A stretch of DNA of 64,000 nt from JANWXD01 sp037446115 (GTDB lineage: Bacteria > Acidobacteriota > Terriglobia > Bryobacterales > Bryobacteraceae), in assembly GCA_037446115.1 (NCBI GenBank), contig JBBIJF010000010.1, positions 75,555 through 139,554 on the forward strand, written 5' to 3'. The notes under the pieces are model-generated. The model saw only the letters and a list, made by a program, of their open reading frames with translations. It did no database searches and was not told where the DNA came from. The translations under genes and the position numbers were made by a program. Positions 26,023 to 34,071 of the stretch are shown piece by piece (the first letter of the stretch is position 1; each line of letters opens with the position of its first letter).

Positions 26023-27056
26023 GGCCGCAGCCGTGCCAGCTCCTCCTCGCGGCGCTCGTAGTTGCGGACGTAGTACTCGCGATACTCACCCGACCGCACG
26101 CGGCGGACCCAGTCCGGGTGCTGCTGGTACCAGACAATGGTTCGCCTGAGGCCTTCCTCGAATCCCGTTTCCGGCGCCCACCCGGTCTCGCGCTGGATCT
26201 TTTCGCTGGAAAGAGCGTAGCGCCGGTCGTGGCCCGGGCGGTCTTCCACGTGAACCATCAGACTTTCCGGTTTGCCGAGAACGGCCAGGATGCGGCGTAC
26301 GACCTCCCGATTCGTCAGGGAACAGTTCCCGCCGATGTTATAAATCTCGCCCTCGCGCCCGCGTTGCATCAAGCGCAGAATCGCGCGGCAGTGGTCCTCC
26401 ACAAAAAGCCAGTCCCGCACCTGCAGGCCGTCACCGTAAATCGGAAGCGGGCGGTCCTCCAGAGCGTTCGTGATCATTAACGGAATCAGTTTCTCTGGAA
26501 ACTGATACGGCCCGTAGTTATTGGAGGCTCGTGTAACAATCACCGGCGTTCGGTAAGTGGTGAAGTAAGACAGGGCGAGCAGGTCGGCTCCGGCCTTGGA
26601 AGCCGCATAGGGGCTGCTCGGGTTGAGGGGAAAATCTTCTCGTGCCGCCACCGGCTCCGGCAAGCTTCCGTATACTTCATCCGTCGAGACTTGAATGAGC
26701 CGTTTCACGCCGCGCCGGCGCGCCACTTCGAGAAGCGTGAACGTGCCGCCCAGGTTGGTCTGAAACGCGGGATCCGGCGCAAGGATACTGCGGTCCACGT
26801 GCGATTCAGCCGCGAAATTGATCACCAGCTCCGCCGGCCAGTCGGCCAGGAGAGAATCAAGCAGCGCGGCATCCAGGATATCGCCTCGGACAAACCGGTA
26901 GCGGGGATGCGACGCCACTTCCGCGAGGTTCTCCAGATTCCCGGCATAGGTGAGCTTGTCCAGATTGACAATCTCAGCCGCCGAATCCTCGGCCAGCAGC
27001 AGGCGGATGAACGCCGATCCGATAAAACCTGCGCCGCCCGTCACCAGCACTCTCAT
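26019..27056 (-). CDS. rfbB: dTDP-glucose 4,6-dehydratase (RfbB/RmlB)
   Basis: Second step of dTDP-L-rhamnose synthesis; uses bound NAD. The 345-residue protein has the Rossmann motif VTGGAGFIGSAFIR, the substrate region AAESHVDRSI, the active-site STDEVYGSLP and YAASKAGADLL (Tyr-x-x-x-Lys), and NNYGPYQFPEKLIPL. All are diagnostic for RmlB. It overlaps rfbC by 4 bp and the following glycosyltransferase by 4 bp. Confidence 0.96.
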   Translation of the reverse strand: MRVLVTGGAGFIGSAFIRLLLAEDSAAEIVNLDKLTYAGNLENLAEVASHPRYRFVRGDILDAALLDSLLADWPAELVINFAAESHVDRSILAPDPAFQTNLGGTFTLLEVARRRGVKRLIQVSTDEVYGSLPEPVAAREDFPLNPSSPYAASKAGADLLALSYFTTYRTPVIVTRASNNYGPYQFPEKLIPLMITNALEDRPLPIYGDGLQVRDWLFVEDHCRAILRLMQRGREGEIYNIGGNCSLTNREVVRRILAVLGKPESLMVHVEDRPGHDRRYALSSEKIQRETGWAPETGFEEGLRRTIVWYQQHPDWVRRVRSGEYREYYVRNYERREEELARLRP

Positions 27057-27544
27057 TTGTGCTGTAGCTCCCAGTCGTAATTGATTCCGGCGTGATCGTA
27101 CGGGATGCGGCCTTCGTCGGCAGGATCGTAAAACCGGTCCGTAACATAGACGAGTATGGCGGGCTCCCGGCCGATGACCTTATAGCCGTGCGCCACGCCC
27201 GGGGGGATGAGCAGGCGCCACGGCCGCAGCACGCCGACGTAAAGCGTGTTCCGCACGCCAAACGTTGCTGAACCCCGGCGCAGGTCCACCAGGGCCACCT
27301 GGAGCATCCCCGCCGCCGGAATCCAGCAATCGGTCTGCCGCACGTGATAATGAAAGGCCTTGATCACCCCGGGATAACTCAGAGAGGTCGAGACCTGAGT
27401 GCTCGCGGGGGCGTAGGAGGCAACCAGTCCTTGACCGGCACGGATCACCTCCAGAAAGTAACCGCGGTCGTCCGGATGGAGTACGCACGGCTCCACGCGC
27501 ACGCCGCCGATCAGGCCCGGATCTTGCGGGTGCTGGATGACCAT
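27053..27544 (-). CDS. rfbC: dTDP-4-dehydrorhamnose 3,5-epimerase-family protein (RfbC)
   Basis: Third enzyme of the rhamnose pathway, a cupin-fold epimerase. The protein has HPDDRGYFLEVIR, then AFHYHVRQTDCWIP, with the catalytic His in the FHYH region, LLIPPGVAHGY, and a C-terminal YDWEL. The ATG at 27544 gives 163 residues, and GAGAGGGA lies just upstream; the frame continues to GTG 27625, but that adds 27 residues without family similarity. The RGLHYQ-type motif of classic RmlC appears here as KAFHYH, so the exact reaction has a small margin of doubt. Confidence 0.88.
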   Translation of the reverse strand: MVIQHPQDPGLIGGVRVEPCVLHPDDRGYFLEVIRAGQGLVASYAPASTQVSTSLSYPGVIKAFHYHVRQTDCWIPAAGMLQVALVDLRRGSATFGVRNTLYVGVLRPWRLLIPPGVAHGYKVIGREPAILVYVTDRFYDPADEGRIPYDHAGINYDWELQHK

Positions 27545-27628
27545 GCCGATCCCTCTCTCGCACGAAGGCAGCGCCAGCTCCGCTGAAAGCAGCGGAACAG
27601 GTTGTGCGACCGACACGCGTGCCACAAC

Positions 27629-28384
27629 CTATCGCTCGGCGCTCGCCGCCACCGGCTCCGCAGCCCGGCGGCGTGACTGGACCACAAGATTGGCGGCGCG
27701 CAGCAGAGAATCGAACGTGCCGGCGTCCGTCCACCAGCCTTCCAGGAAAGCGAAGGTCATGGTCCCTTCCCGGATGTAGGCATTGTTGACGTCGGTGATT
27801 TCCAGCTCGCCCCGTTCGGAAGGTACCAGCGCGCGGATTTTGTCGAACACCGTGTTGTCGTACATATAGATGCCTGTCACGGCGTAATTGGAGCGCGGCC
27901 GTTTCGGCTTCTCCTCGATGGAAAGGATGCGATCGCCGTCAATTTCGGCGACCCCGAACCGCTCGGCGTCGGGAACTTCCTTGAGCAGAATCTTGGCGCC
28001 GCGCGGCTGCTGCCGGAACGCTTCGACCGCCGGGCGGATCGTGCCCTCGATGATGTTATCTCCCAGAATCACGCAGAGCTTGTCCCCGTCGGCGAAGTGT
28101 TCGGCCAGAGCCAGCGCCTCGGCGATACCCCCCTCGCCCTCCTGGTAGGTGTAGTGCAGGTGCCGCAGGCCGAACTCCTTGCCGTTAGCGAGCAGCCGCA
28201 GAAAATCTCCTGCGTTCTTGCCCCCCGTGACGATCAGGATCTCACGGATCCCGGCGTCCACGAGGGTCTGGATCGGGTAATAGATCATGGGTTTGTCGTA
28301 AACCGGCAGCAAGTGCTTGTTGGTGATCTTGGTCAGCGGATAGAGCCGGCTGCCGGTCCCTCCAGCCAGCACAACACCTTTCAT
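27629..28384 (-). CDS. rfbA: Glucose-1-phosphate thymidylyltransferase-type nucleotidyltransferase (RfbA)
   Basis: First step of dTDP-rhamnose synthesis: dTTP plus glucose-1-phosphate. The 251-residue protein begins MKGVVLAGGTGSRLYPLT with the nucleotide-binding signature, followed by NKHLLPVYDKPMIYYP, VILGDNIIEG and the late GWWTDAGTFDSLL. It is somewhat shorter than the 290-residue RmlA and matches the short (StrD/RmlA2-like) form. On this strand GGAGGT is 3 nt before the ATG and a TAGGAT -10-like box lies at 28416-28421. It is the first gene of the minus-strand polysaccharide operon. Confidence 0.92.
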   Translation of the reverse strand: MKGVVLAGGTGSRLYPLTKITNKHLLPVYDKPMIYYPIQTLVDAGIREILIVTGGKNAGDFLRLLANGKEFGLRHLHYTYQEGEGGIAEALALAEHFADGDKLCVILGDNIIEGTIRPAVEAFRQQPRGAKILLKEVPDAERFGVAEIDGDRILSIEEKPKRPRSNYAVTGIYMYDNTVFDKIRALVPSERGELEITDVNNAYIREGTMTFAFLEGWWTDAGTFDSLLRAANLVVQSRRRAAEPVAASAER

Positions 28385-28593
28385 GGGACCTCCGGGACGC
28401 GCAAAGTCACATGATATCCTAATTGGTCTCCGGCCAGAGCGCCTCTCCGCAAAGCAGCAGGCGGCAGAATCGGAGCACTACCTCCGGCCTCGAACGGGCG
28501 CGATGGCCCGGCGCTGCTCCCCGGGGGACGGGCGATGTGGTCGGATCCACCGGCTGTCGTTCTGTTTGGTCAACACCGTTCTCGCGAAACGCC

Positions 28594-30090
28594 TTGAAAT
28601 CTGATCCAAACCAGTTCGCCGCTCGGCTGTTGGCGCTGCTCGTGTTTTCCGTAAGCCTGTGGCGCGCCTGGACGCAATCCATCACCGGGGACGAGGCTTT
28701 CGCCTACGACCTGTTCGTTTCCTCGCATCCGGCAAAGCTGTTCAACCACTACGACGCCAGCCACCACGTGCTGTACGCTGTTTTGCAGAAGATCTCCGTC
28801 ACGCTCTTTGGCGTCTCGGAGTTCACGCTGCGACTGCCGGCGCTCGGCGGAGCCGTGTTGTACCTCATGGTCGTGCTTCGCCTGTGCCGCAGGCTCTTTG
28901 GCCCGAGCCCCCGCCACGTACTCGGTGTCGGCCTGCTCACGCTGAATCCCCTCGTGCTGGACTTCTTGTCTGCGGCGCGCGGCTACGGACTCGCCCTGGC
29001 CTTTTTCCTGTGGGCGCTCGAGCAGATGTGGCTCTGGACGGAGGCGCCGTCCGAGACGCAGGCCTACCGCGCCTCCGCGGGCCTGGCTTTGTCGGTGGCG
29101 GCAAACCTGACGTTTGCGTTTCCCTCCGTGCCCGCAGCCCTGGTTTTCCTGGCGGTGCTGCTCACCGACCGGCGCGCGGCGGGAAAGCGGTGGCGGATGG
29201 CGGTGGAATGCTTTGTGATTCCGGGCCTCGTCATCGTCTTTGTGATCCTCGTCATGCCTTTGGTGCACGCCCGGCGCGAGCACTTCTACGTCGGCCATCT
29301 CCGGCTTGCGGAAAGCCTCCGGGCCCTCGTCGCTCTCTCGTTGTTCCCGCATCCCAAGCTCTGGGCTCCCTCGGCGGATACTCCCTGGGTTCGGGCGGAG
29401 CTGGAGTTCATGCAGTGGCTCCTCGTGCCGGCCCTTCTTGCGTTGGCTGCGGCGACTTGGCTTGCCGCGGTGTGGCGCGCCATCGTCCGCAACTCGACGG
29501 CCGGTGCGGCGACTACGCTCCGCTTGCATCTGTTTGCGGGTGGAGCCCTGCTGGGGGCCCTGGGACTGCTCGTGCCGGCCCGCCGCCTTTTCGGCCTGCC
29601 GTATCCCCACGGCCGTACGGGTCTGTATCTGATCGTGCTGGTGACGCTTTCTGCGCTCACCGTATGGCGCCTCTCCGACGGGTGGCGCCCGGCTCGCTGG
29701 ATCGCGATTCCCGCCTGGACCGTCTCCCTCGCTCTGATTTCCCACTACCTGCTCTTTCTTCAAACCCGCCACTACACGGAGTGGCGGTACGACGCCACTA
29801 CCAAGACGGTTGCCGCGATCCTCCGCACGCAAGGCCCGCCCGTTGCGCCGCCCGTGCGCGTGGCGGCAACCCCGTTTCTCGAGCCGAGCCTCAACTTCTA
29901 CCGCAAACTCTGGCGGATGGAGTGGATGGCCCCGGTCAGCCGCCAGGGCGCCGATCAGGACGCTGCCTTCTACGTGCTCCTGAGCCAGGACCATGCCCTC
30001 ATCGCCCGCCGCAGACTTCAGGTTCTGTTTCGGGACTCGCTCTCGAGTGTGGTCCTCGCAGCGGCCCGTGATAGAATGGCGGCGCAATGA
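28594..30090 (+). CDS. GT-C fold membrane glycosyltransferase (PMT/ArnT-like)
   Basis: About 498 residues with ten or more hydrophobic helices. The first periplasmic loop holds ITGDEAFAYDLF, an Asp-Glu pair placed like the catalytic acid of ArnT/PMT enzymes, and ASHHVLYAVLQ follows. Such enzymes use polyprenyl-phosphate sugars as donors. The start is uncertain: TTG 28594 places the first helix correctly, while the frame remains open to 28423 and offers GTG 28537. It is divergent from rfbA and overlaps the cupin gene by 4 bp, so it may serve the same surface polymer. Confidence 0.72.
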   Translation: MKSDPNQFAARLLALLVFSVSLWRAWTQSITGDEAFAYDLFVSSHPAKLFNHYDASHHVLYAVLQKISVTLFGVSEFTLRLPALGGAVLYLMVVLRLCRRLFGPSPRHVLGVGLLTLNPLVLDFLSAARGYGLALAFFLWALEQMWLWTEAPSETQAYRASAGLALSVAANLTFAFPSVPAALVFLAVLLTDRRAAGKRWRMAVECFVIPGLVIVFVILVMPLVHARREHFYVGHLRLAESLRALVALSLFPHPKLWAPSADTPWVRAELEFMQWLLVPALLALAAATWLAAVWRAIVRNSTAGAATTLRLHLFAGGALLGALGLLVPARRLFGLPYPHGRTGLYLIVLVTLSALTVWRLSDGWRPARWIAIPAWTVSLALISHYLLFLQTRHYTEWRYDATTKTVAAILRTQGPPVAPPVRVAATPFLEPSLNFYRKLWRMEWMAPVSRQGADQDAAFYVLLSQDHALIARRRLQVLFRDSLSSVVLAAARDRMAAQ

Positions 30091-30434
30091 ATGTCTACCG
30101 CTGGGACCAGATCGAAAAGGAGCAGTTGAGCCCTCACCTCGCCCGCCAGGTGATTCACGGGAAAAACATGACCGTGGCGCGGGTCCACTTGGCCAAAGGC
30201 GCCGTCGTCCCGCTCCACAGCCACCCCAACGAGCAGATCACCCTGCTCGAAAGCGGCCGGCTGCGCTTCACCATGGGTGGTGAAGAGCGGGTGGTCGAGG
30301 CGGGCGAAACCGTGCAGATCCCGCCCCAGCTTCCCCATCAAGTCGAAGCGCTCGAGGACAGCGTGGCGGTGGACTTGTTCTCTCCCGTCCGCGAGGATTG
30401 GATCCGCGGCGACGACGCTTACCTGCGGCGCTGA
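30087..30434 (+). CDS. Small cupin-domain protein
   Basis: A 115-residue single-domain cupin. Motif 1 is VVPLHSHPNEQITLLESGRL with its two histidines and glutamate position, motif 2 is VQIPPQLPHQVEAL with the third histidine, so metal binding is likely. Substrate unknown. ATGA overlap with the preceding membrane glycosyltransferase shows translational coupling. It ends 16 bp inside the convergent FG-GAP gene. Confidence 0.88.
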   Translation: MNVYRWDQIEKEQLSPHLARQVIHGKNMTVARVHLAKGAVVPLHSHPNEQITLLESGRLRFTMGGEERVVEAGETVQIPPQLPHQVEALEDSVAVDLFSPVREDWIRGDDAYLRR

Positions 30435-31510
30435 AGCCGGTTTTCCCACCAGAAGACGCTGTCGGGGCCGGCGCCCACCAGATCCGTGCGGCCGTCGCCG
30501 TTCACGTCCGCCGCCCACAGGGCCAGCACGGGCGTCCCCCGGAAGACTTCGCTCGCCGCAAACCTGCCGGCACCGCGGTTGTAAAGAATCAGCAGGCGCG
30601 ACCGTGAGCCGTGATTCTCCCCGACGGCGATCTCCACACGGCCGTCGCCATCCAAGTCCGCGGCGGCTAAACCGTGGGGGTGCGCCGGGCGAAGCTCCTC
30701 GGCCAGACGGTGCTCAATCCACAGCCGGCGCACGTCTGCCGGCCGCGCAAACCACGCCAGCCGCGCAGCGGAACGCTCCCGCTCAGCCACTACGACATCC
30801 CCTCCTCCGCGGCCTGCAATGTCTGCCAGAACCATACGCAGCATCCCTGCCTCGGGCGTTTCGCTGTAAGTGTTGAGGGCGAACAGCCGCCACGGCAACT
30901 CATACCGTTCCGGACTCCGAATCCAGTAGTTTCCACACAGGATGTCCCTGCGGCCGTCGCCGTCAACGTCCGCCACCAGAAGACCGCCCTGTCGCGACGG
31001 TGTGTAAAACGAGTAAATCTCCCTGTAAGGCCAGGGTCCGTCAGGCGGGGCCGGAATTTCGTAAAACCGTACCTGAGCGGAGCGGTGCACTGCCAGCACG
31101 CCCCGCCGCCCGAACAGCACGGCGGCAGCGGCATCCTGGACTACCGTGCCCGTATCGATGGTGTGCGCCTGCCAGTTCGATGCATCGAGCCAGACCAGAC
31201 TGCCTGAAAGGTCCTTGCGCTGCACAACCACATCCGTCCGGCCGTCTTGATTGACATCCAGGGTGCAGCCTCCCTCGCCGAACGGCCCTCGGGCGAGTTC
31301 CACCGCACGGCCTTCCGGCGGTTTCCAGAGCTCGAGCACATCGCCCCAGGCGTAGACCGAGCGGTGCGGCCCGAGCGCCGCGCCGCGGATTCCGCCTGCC
31401 ATCCGCGGGCCGGGGTGGAACCGCCAGTCTCCGCCCGAGGCGGCCGAGGATCCGGCAAATGCCAGAAGCGCCCCGAACAAAAGCACTGCCCGACATTCAA
31501 TCTGGAGCAT
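30419..31510 (-). CDS. FG-GAP/VCBS-repeat exported protein
   Basis: A 363-residue protein with a signal peptide (CRAVLLFGALLAFAGSSAAS) and a seven-bladed propeller indicated by repeated DxDxDGxxD calcium loops: DVNQDGRTDVVV, DVDGDGRRDILC, DLDGDGRVEIAV, DVNGDGRTDLVG. It lacks the ASPIC/UnbV domain of the protein at the left edge. The ATG at 31510 puts the signal peptide at the N-terminus; the longer open frame is unsupported. The ligand is unknown. Confidence 0.88.
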   Translation of the reverse strand: MLQIECRAVLLFGALLAFAGSSAASGGDWRFHPGPRMAGGIRGAALGPHRSVYAWGDVLELWKPPEGRAVELARGPFGEGGCTLDVNQDGRTDVVVQRKDLSGSLVWLDASNWQAHTIDTGTVVQDAAAAVLFGRRGVLAVHRSAQVRFYEIPAPPDGPWPYREIYSFYTPSRQGGLLVADVDGDGRRDILCGNYWIRSPERYELPWRLFALNTYSETPEAGMLRMVLADIAGRGGGDVVVAERERSAARLAWFARPADVRRLWIEHRLAEELRPAHPHGLAAADLDGDGRVEIAVGENHGSRSRLLILYNRGAGRFAASEVFRGTPVLALWAADVNGDGRTDLVGAGPDSVFWWENRLQRRR

Positions 31511-31537
31511 GGTTCTGTGTCTGCCGATTAACAGCTT

Positions 31538-31927
31538 GTGAACTTCGCCTCCCGCGCCGCGACAAGTCTTCTGCTCGCGGCAGCGTTTCCCTGCCTGGCT
31601 GAAGGCGCATCCAAATGGAAAAAGATCTGGGCTGCCTCGGCCGCCGTGCTGGCGGCAGCTCATGTCGCCGACCTCACCTCGTCCCGGGGCATGCCGGAAG
31701 CCAACCCGCTACTGCGCGACGCCCGGGGCCAGTTTCACACGAGCCGGGGCATCTTGATCAAAGGCGCGGCCTCCGGAGGTTTGCTGGTTTTGCAAGGTAT
31801 ACTCCTCAAACGCAGCAAGGACAGCAACCTCTACAAGCCATTTTCCGTCATTAATTTGGGTGCCGCTGGAGCCGTGGGCGCCACCGCGCTGCGGAATCAT
31901 CGCCTGCGCGCCGAACCGTTGCCGTAG
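31538..31927 (+). CDS. Small predicted membrane protein, unknown
   Basis: A 129-residue protein from GTG 31538. An N-terminal signal-like stretch (TSLLLAAAFPCLAEGAS) is followed by two hydrophobic segments (around IWAASAAVLAAAHVADL and ASGGLLVLQGILL) and a basic C-terminus. The middle HVADLTSSRGMPEANPLL resembles small membrane proteins with a conserved NPLL turn, but no family is recognised. It is divergent from the FG-GAP gene with 27 bp between starts. Confidence 0.6.
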   Translation: MNFASRAATSLLLAAAFPCLAEGASKWKKIWAASAAVLAAAHVADLTSSRGMPEANPLLRDARGQFHTSRGILIKGAASGGLLVLQGILLKRSKDSNLYKPFSVINLGAAGAVGATALRNHRLRAEPLP

Positions 31928-31954
31928 CGCCACGGCCGCTTCCGGCGCCCGTGC

Positions 31955-31960
31955 TACGAT
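31955..31960 (+). promoter_or_regulatory. -10 box placed for a leaderless mRNA of the 31967 gene
   Basis: TACGAT ends 6 nt before the ATG at 31967 and no ribosome-binding site intervenes. The position is the same as for TATAAT before 44616 and GATAAT before 13813. Confidence 0.35.
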
Positions 31961-31966
31961 GCCGTT

Positions 31967-33070
31967 ATGAAGGGCGACGGAAGCAGCCGCAGGTGGACAC
32001 GGCGCGCCCTTCTGTCCAGTCTCGCGGTCTTCGGCCTGCCCGCGGCCGAGGAAAAAGGTCGAATCTTTCCTTCGGAAAAGGTTCGGTTTCTGGACCGCGC
32101 CACTGAGTTTGAAGTCTTCCGCCTCACCGCGCCCAGTTACACCAGCGTCCTCCCCGCTTACTACAACCGTTGTCTGGCCCGCCGCGCCGGGTTCCTGCTG
32201 TTTGCCAGCGACCGCACGGGTTCCATGCAGGCGTTCCGGATGGAGCTCAAAAGCGGTGAAATGCGGCTGCTCACCAGCGCTTCCCGCTTGGACCCGGCAT
32301 CCCTGTCACTGTTTGCCGACGACCGCAGCTTCTGTTATTCCGACGGCGATTCCCTGCACCAGGTGAGCTTCTCCGGGCTTCGCGATCGGGAAGTCTATCG
32401 TTGCCCGGCCGATTGGAAGATCACGGCGGTGAGCCTCGCGGGCGACGGAAGGCACGCAGCCGTCACCGAAGCCGGCGGCGAGCGGTGGAGGCTCCGCTTG
32501 GTCAGTCTCCTCAAAGACGAGCGCCTCACGGTCACCGAGTCCGATGCTGTTTTGAACGAACCTCAGCCCCGTCCGAAGCGCGACGGCATCCTCTACCGCA
32601 AGGGCGACGAGCTGTGGCTCGTCAACTACGACGGGAAGGACAACCACAGGCTGAGGCTGCCGCCTGGCCGGGTCGGACCGGCGATCTGGGCCGCAGACGG
32701 CCGAACCGTGCTTTACCTGCACTTCCCTGAGGACCGGCGCGCACTCCACGCCATCCGGGAGCATACGCCCGACACGCACGCCGACACTCTCGTCTCCACC
32801 ACCAGTCAGTTTGTCCACTTCGGCCGGAATGCCGACGCGTCGGTGTTCGTGGGAGCAAGCCGCAACCCTGCCGCCCCGCATATTCTCCTGTTGCTTCGGG
32901 TGGCGCGCCGCGAACTGACTCTGTGCGAGCACCGGGCTTCCGATCCTTCGCAGACCTCGCCCATGTTCGCGCCCGACAGCCAGCACATCTTCTTCCAGAG
33001 CGACAAGGACGGCAAATCCGCTCTCTATTGCGTCCCGGTGGACAAGCTCGTCGAGAAAACCGAAACCTAG
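31967..33070 (+). CDS. Oligogalacturonate lyase-like beta-propeller protein
   Basis: A 367-residue protein with a Tat-like N-terminus (RRWTRRALLSSLAVFG). The body matches the pectate lyase family 22 propeller: EFEVFRLTAPSYTSVLPAYYN, LLFASDRTGSMQAFRM, LDPASLSLFADDRSFCYSDG, repeated TolB-type blades and a final TSPMFAPDSQHIFFQSDKDG. Family 22 enzymes cleave unsaturated oligogalacturonates with a metal ion; several acidobacterial members probably serve other roles, and the catalytic ligands cannot be verified by eye here. A TACGAT box 6 nt before the ATG suggests a leaderless start. Confidence 0.75.
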   Translation: MKGDGSSRRWTRRALLSSLAVFGLPAAEEKGRIFPSEKVRFLDRATEFEVFRLTAPSYTSVLPAYYNRCLARRAGFLLFASDRTGSMQAFRMELKSGEMRLLTSASRLDPASLSLFADDRSFCYSDGDSLHQVSFSGLRDREVYRCPADWKITAVSLAGDGRHAAVTEAGGERWRLRLVSLLKDERLTVTESDAVLNEPQPRPKRDGILYRKGDELWLVNYDGKDNHRLRLPPGRVGPAIWAADGRTVLYLHFPEDRRALHAIREHTPDTHADTLVSTTSQFVHFGRNADASVFVGASRNPAAPHILLLLRVARRELTLCEHRASDPSQTSPMFAPDSQHIFFQSDKDGKSALYCVPVDKLVEKTET

Positions 33071-33093
33071 GCGGCATGGCTTCTCCGCCTGCC

Positions 33094-33121
33094 CCCGGCC
33101 GCCGGGCGATGCTCCTTTTTT
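33094..33121 (+). terminator. Weak candidate terminator after the 31967-33070 gene
   Basis: A 5-bp hairpin CCCGG/CCGGG with a 3-nt loop (33094-33106) is followed, after nine bases, by six T residues (33116-33121). The gap between stem and T run makes it a marginal call. Confidence 0.25.
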
Positions 33122-33161
33122 CTTGGGAGCCTCGCCGGCCGCAGCGGTGCAGGATGGGTAC

Positions 33162-33167
33162 TATACT
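33162..33167 (+). promoter_or_regulatory. Candidate -10 box for the VWFA-like gene at 33186
   Basis: TATACT, about 12 nt before AAGGAG (33174-33179), which in turn is 6 nt before GTG 33186. A short leader of roughly 12 nt is expected. No clear -35. Confidence 0.35.
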
Positions 33168-33185
33168 GACTGCAAGGAGCGTCTG

Positions 33186-33980
33186 GTGATCCCCCTGCTG
33201 CTATTCGGTCTCCTGCTGCTCGAACCGGCTCTGGCCGCCACGCGGCTTCTGGTGACGGTCGTCGAAAAAAAGTCCGGCCGTCCGGTCACGGACCTCAAAA
33301 AGGAAGACTTTGCCGTTTTCGATGACGGCGCGCCCCGGCGCGTGGAGGCCGCCGAGTTTTCCTCCAGCCTCATGGATGTGATGCTTCTGCTGGATACCAG
33401 CCTGCTCGGCGAGATGGTGCAGCCGGTGGCCGACAACTTGATCGCGCAGCTCCAGCCCAGAGAGCAGATGGCGATTGTTGCGTTCCATTCGGCGGCCGAT
33501 CTGATCCAGGACTTCACCTCGAGCCAGGATCTGCTGCGCCGCGCTCTCGGCTCAGTCAAGTACGGGAATCCTCCTCGGCTGCTCGACGCTCTCTACGCCG
33601 CCATTGACGGAGGATTCCAGCACAGCAGTTTCCGCCGGGTGATCGTGTTGCTGACCACCGGGGTGGAGGGCGACAGCCGCGTCAGCGAGCGTCAGGTTTT
33701 GCGGCTGGCGCGCCGTAACGCCGTGTCCATTTATCCGGTTTACATCCTGGGCCACGAACGGAGTCTTTTCGAGCGGCTGGCCCAGCAGACCGGGGGAGCA
33801 TCCTTCAGCTTGAGGGATATGCAGCGGGCTTCCAAGGATCCCCCGGGGCCGCGCATCTTCGAAGTTCTTCGCTCCCACTACACCTTGACCCTTGCCGGAA
33901 ACCTGGCCCTCGGCGAGAGGCTGCGCATCGAAATAAAAAGGCCGGAACGATTGCTCGTTTCCGGCCTTCCCCTCGACTAA
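33186..33980 (+). CDS. VWFA-domain protein, acidobacterial type, degenerate metal site
   Basis: A 264-residue exported protein. The GTG at 33186 is fixed by AAGGAG 6 nt upstream and gives a good signal peptide (LLLFGLLLLEPALA). It then has the family marker VTDLKKEDFAVFDDGAPRRVE and a VWFA core. The metal site is damaged: DxSxS is DTSLL and the later TDG is TTG (LLTTGVEGDS), so divalent-cation binding is doubtful. The C-terminus ends sooner than in the relative at 3906-4871. The end of the coding region contains an inverted repeat that acts as a terminator for the opposite strand. Confidence 0.85.
   Translation: MIPLLLFGLLLLEPALAATRLLVTVVEKKSGRPVTDLKKEDFAVFDDGAPRRVEAAEFSSSLMDVMLLLDTSLLGEMVQPVADNLIAQLQPREQMAIVAFHSAADLIQDFTSSQDLLRRALGSVKYGNPPRLLDALYAAIDGGFQHSSFRRVIVLLTTGVEGDSRVSERQVLRLARRNAVSIYPVYILGHERSLFERLAQQTGGASFSLRDMQRASKDPPGPRIFEVLRSHYTLTLAGNLALGERLRIEIKRPERLLVSGLPLD
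33931..33968 (-). terminator. Rho-independent terminator for the minus-strand coiled-coil gene
   Basis: AAGGCCGGAA (33938-33947) pairs perfectly with TTCCGGCCTT (33959-33968). On the minus strand the hairpin is followed by a T-rich run, the complement of 33931-33939. It would stop transcripts that leave the gene ending at 34072, and it lies inside the last codons of the plus-strand VWFA gene. Confidence 0.6.
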
Positions 33981-34071
33981 GGAGCGAGCGCTGGGTTCTC
34001 CTCCGTGGCTCCTCAGGCGCGCTCGCGGGAGGAACACAGGCTGAGGGCGGCCTGTGTAAGACCTAACAGCA

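Noticed and set aside
28570..30087. A 505-codon minus-strand frame opposite the GT-C gene
   Set aside because: The plus-strand frame shows transmembrane helices and a GT-C motif; the minus-strand product is Arg/Gln/Glu-rich with no recognisable domain.
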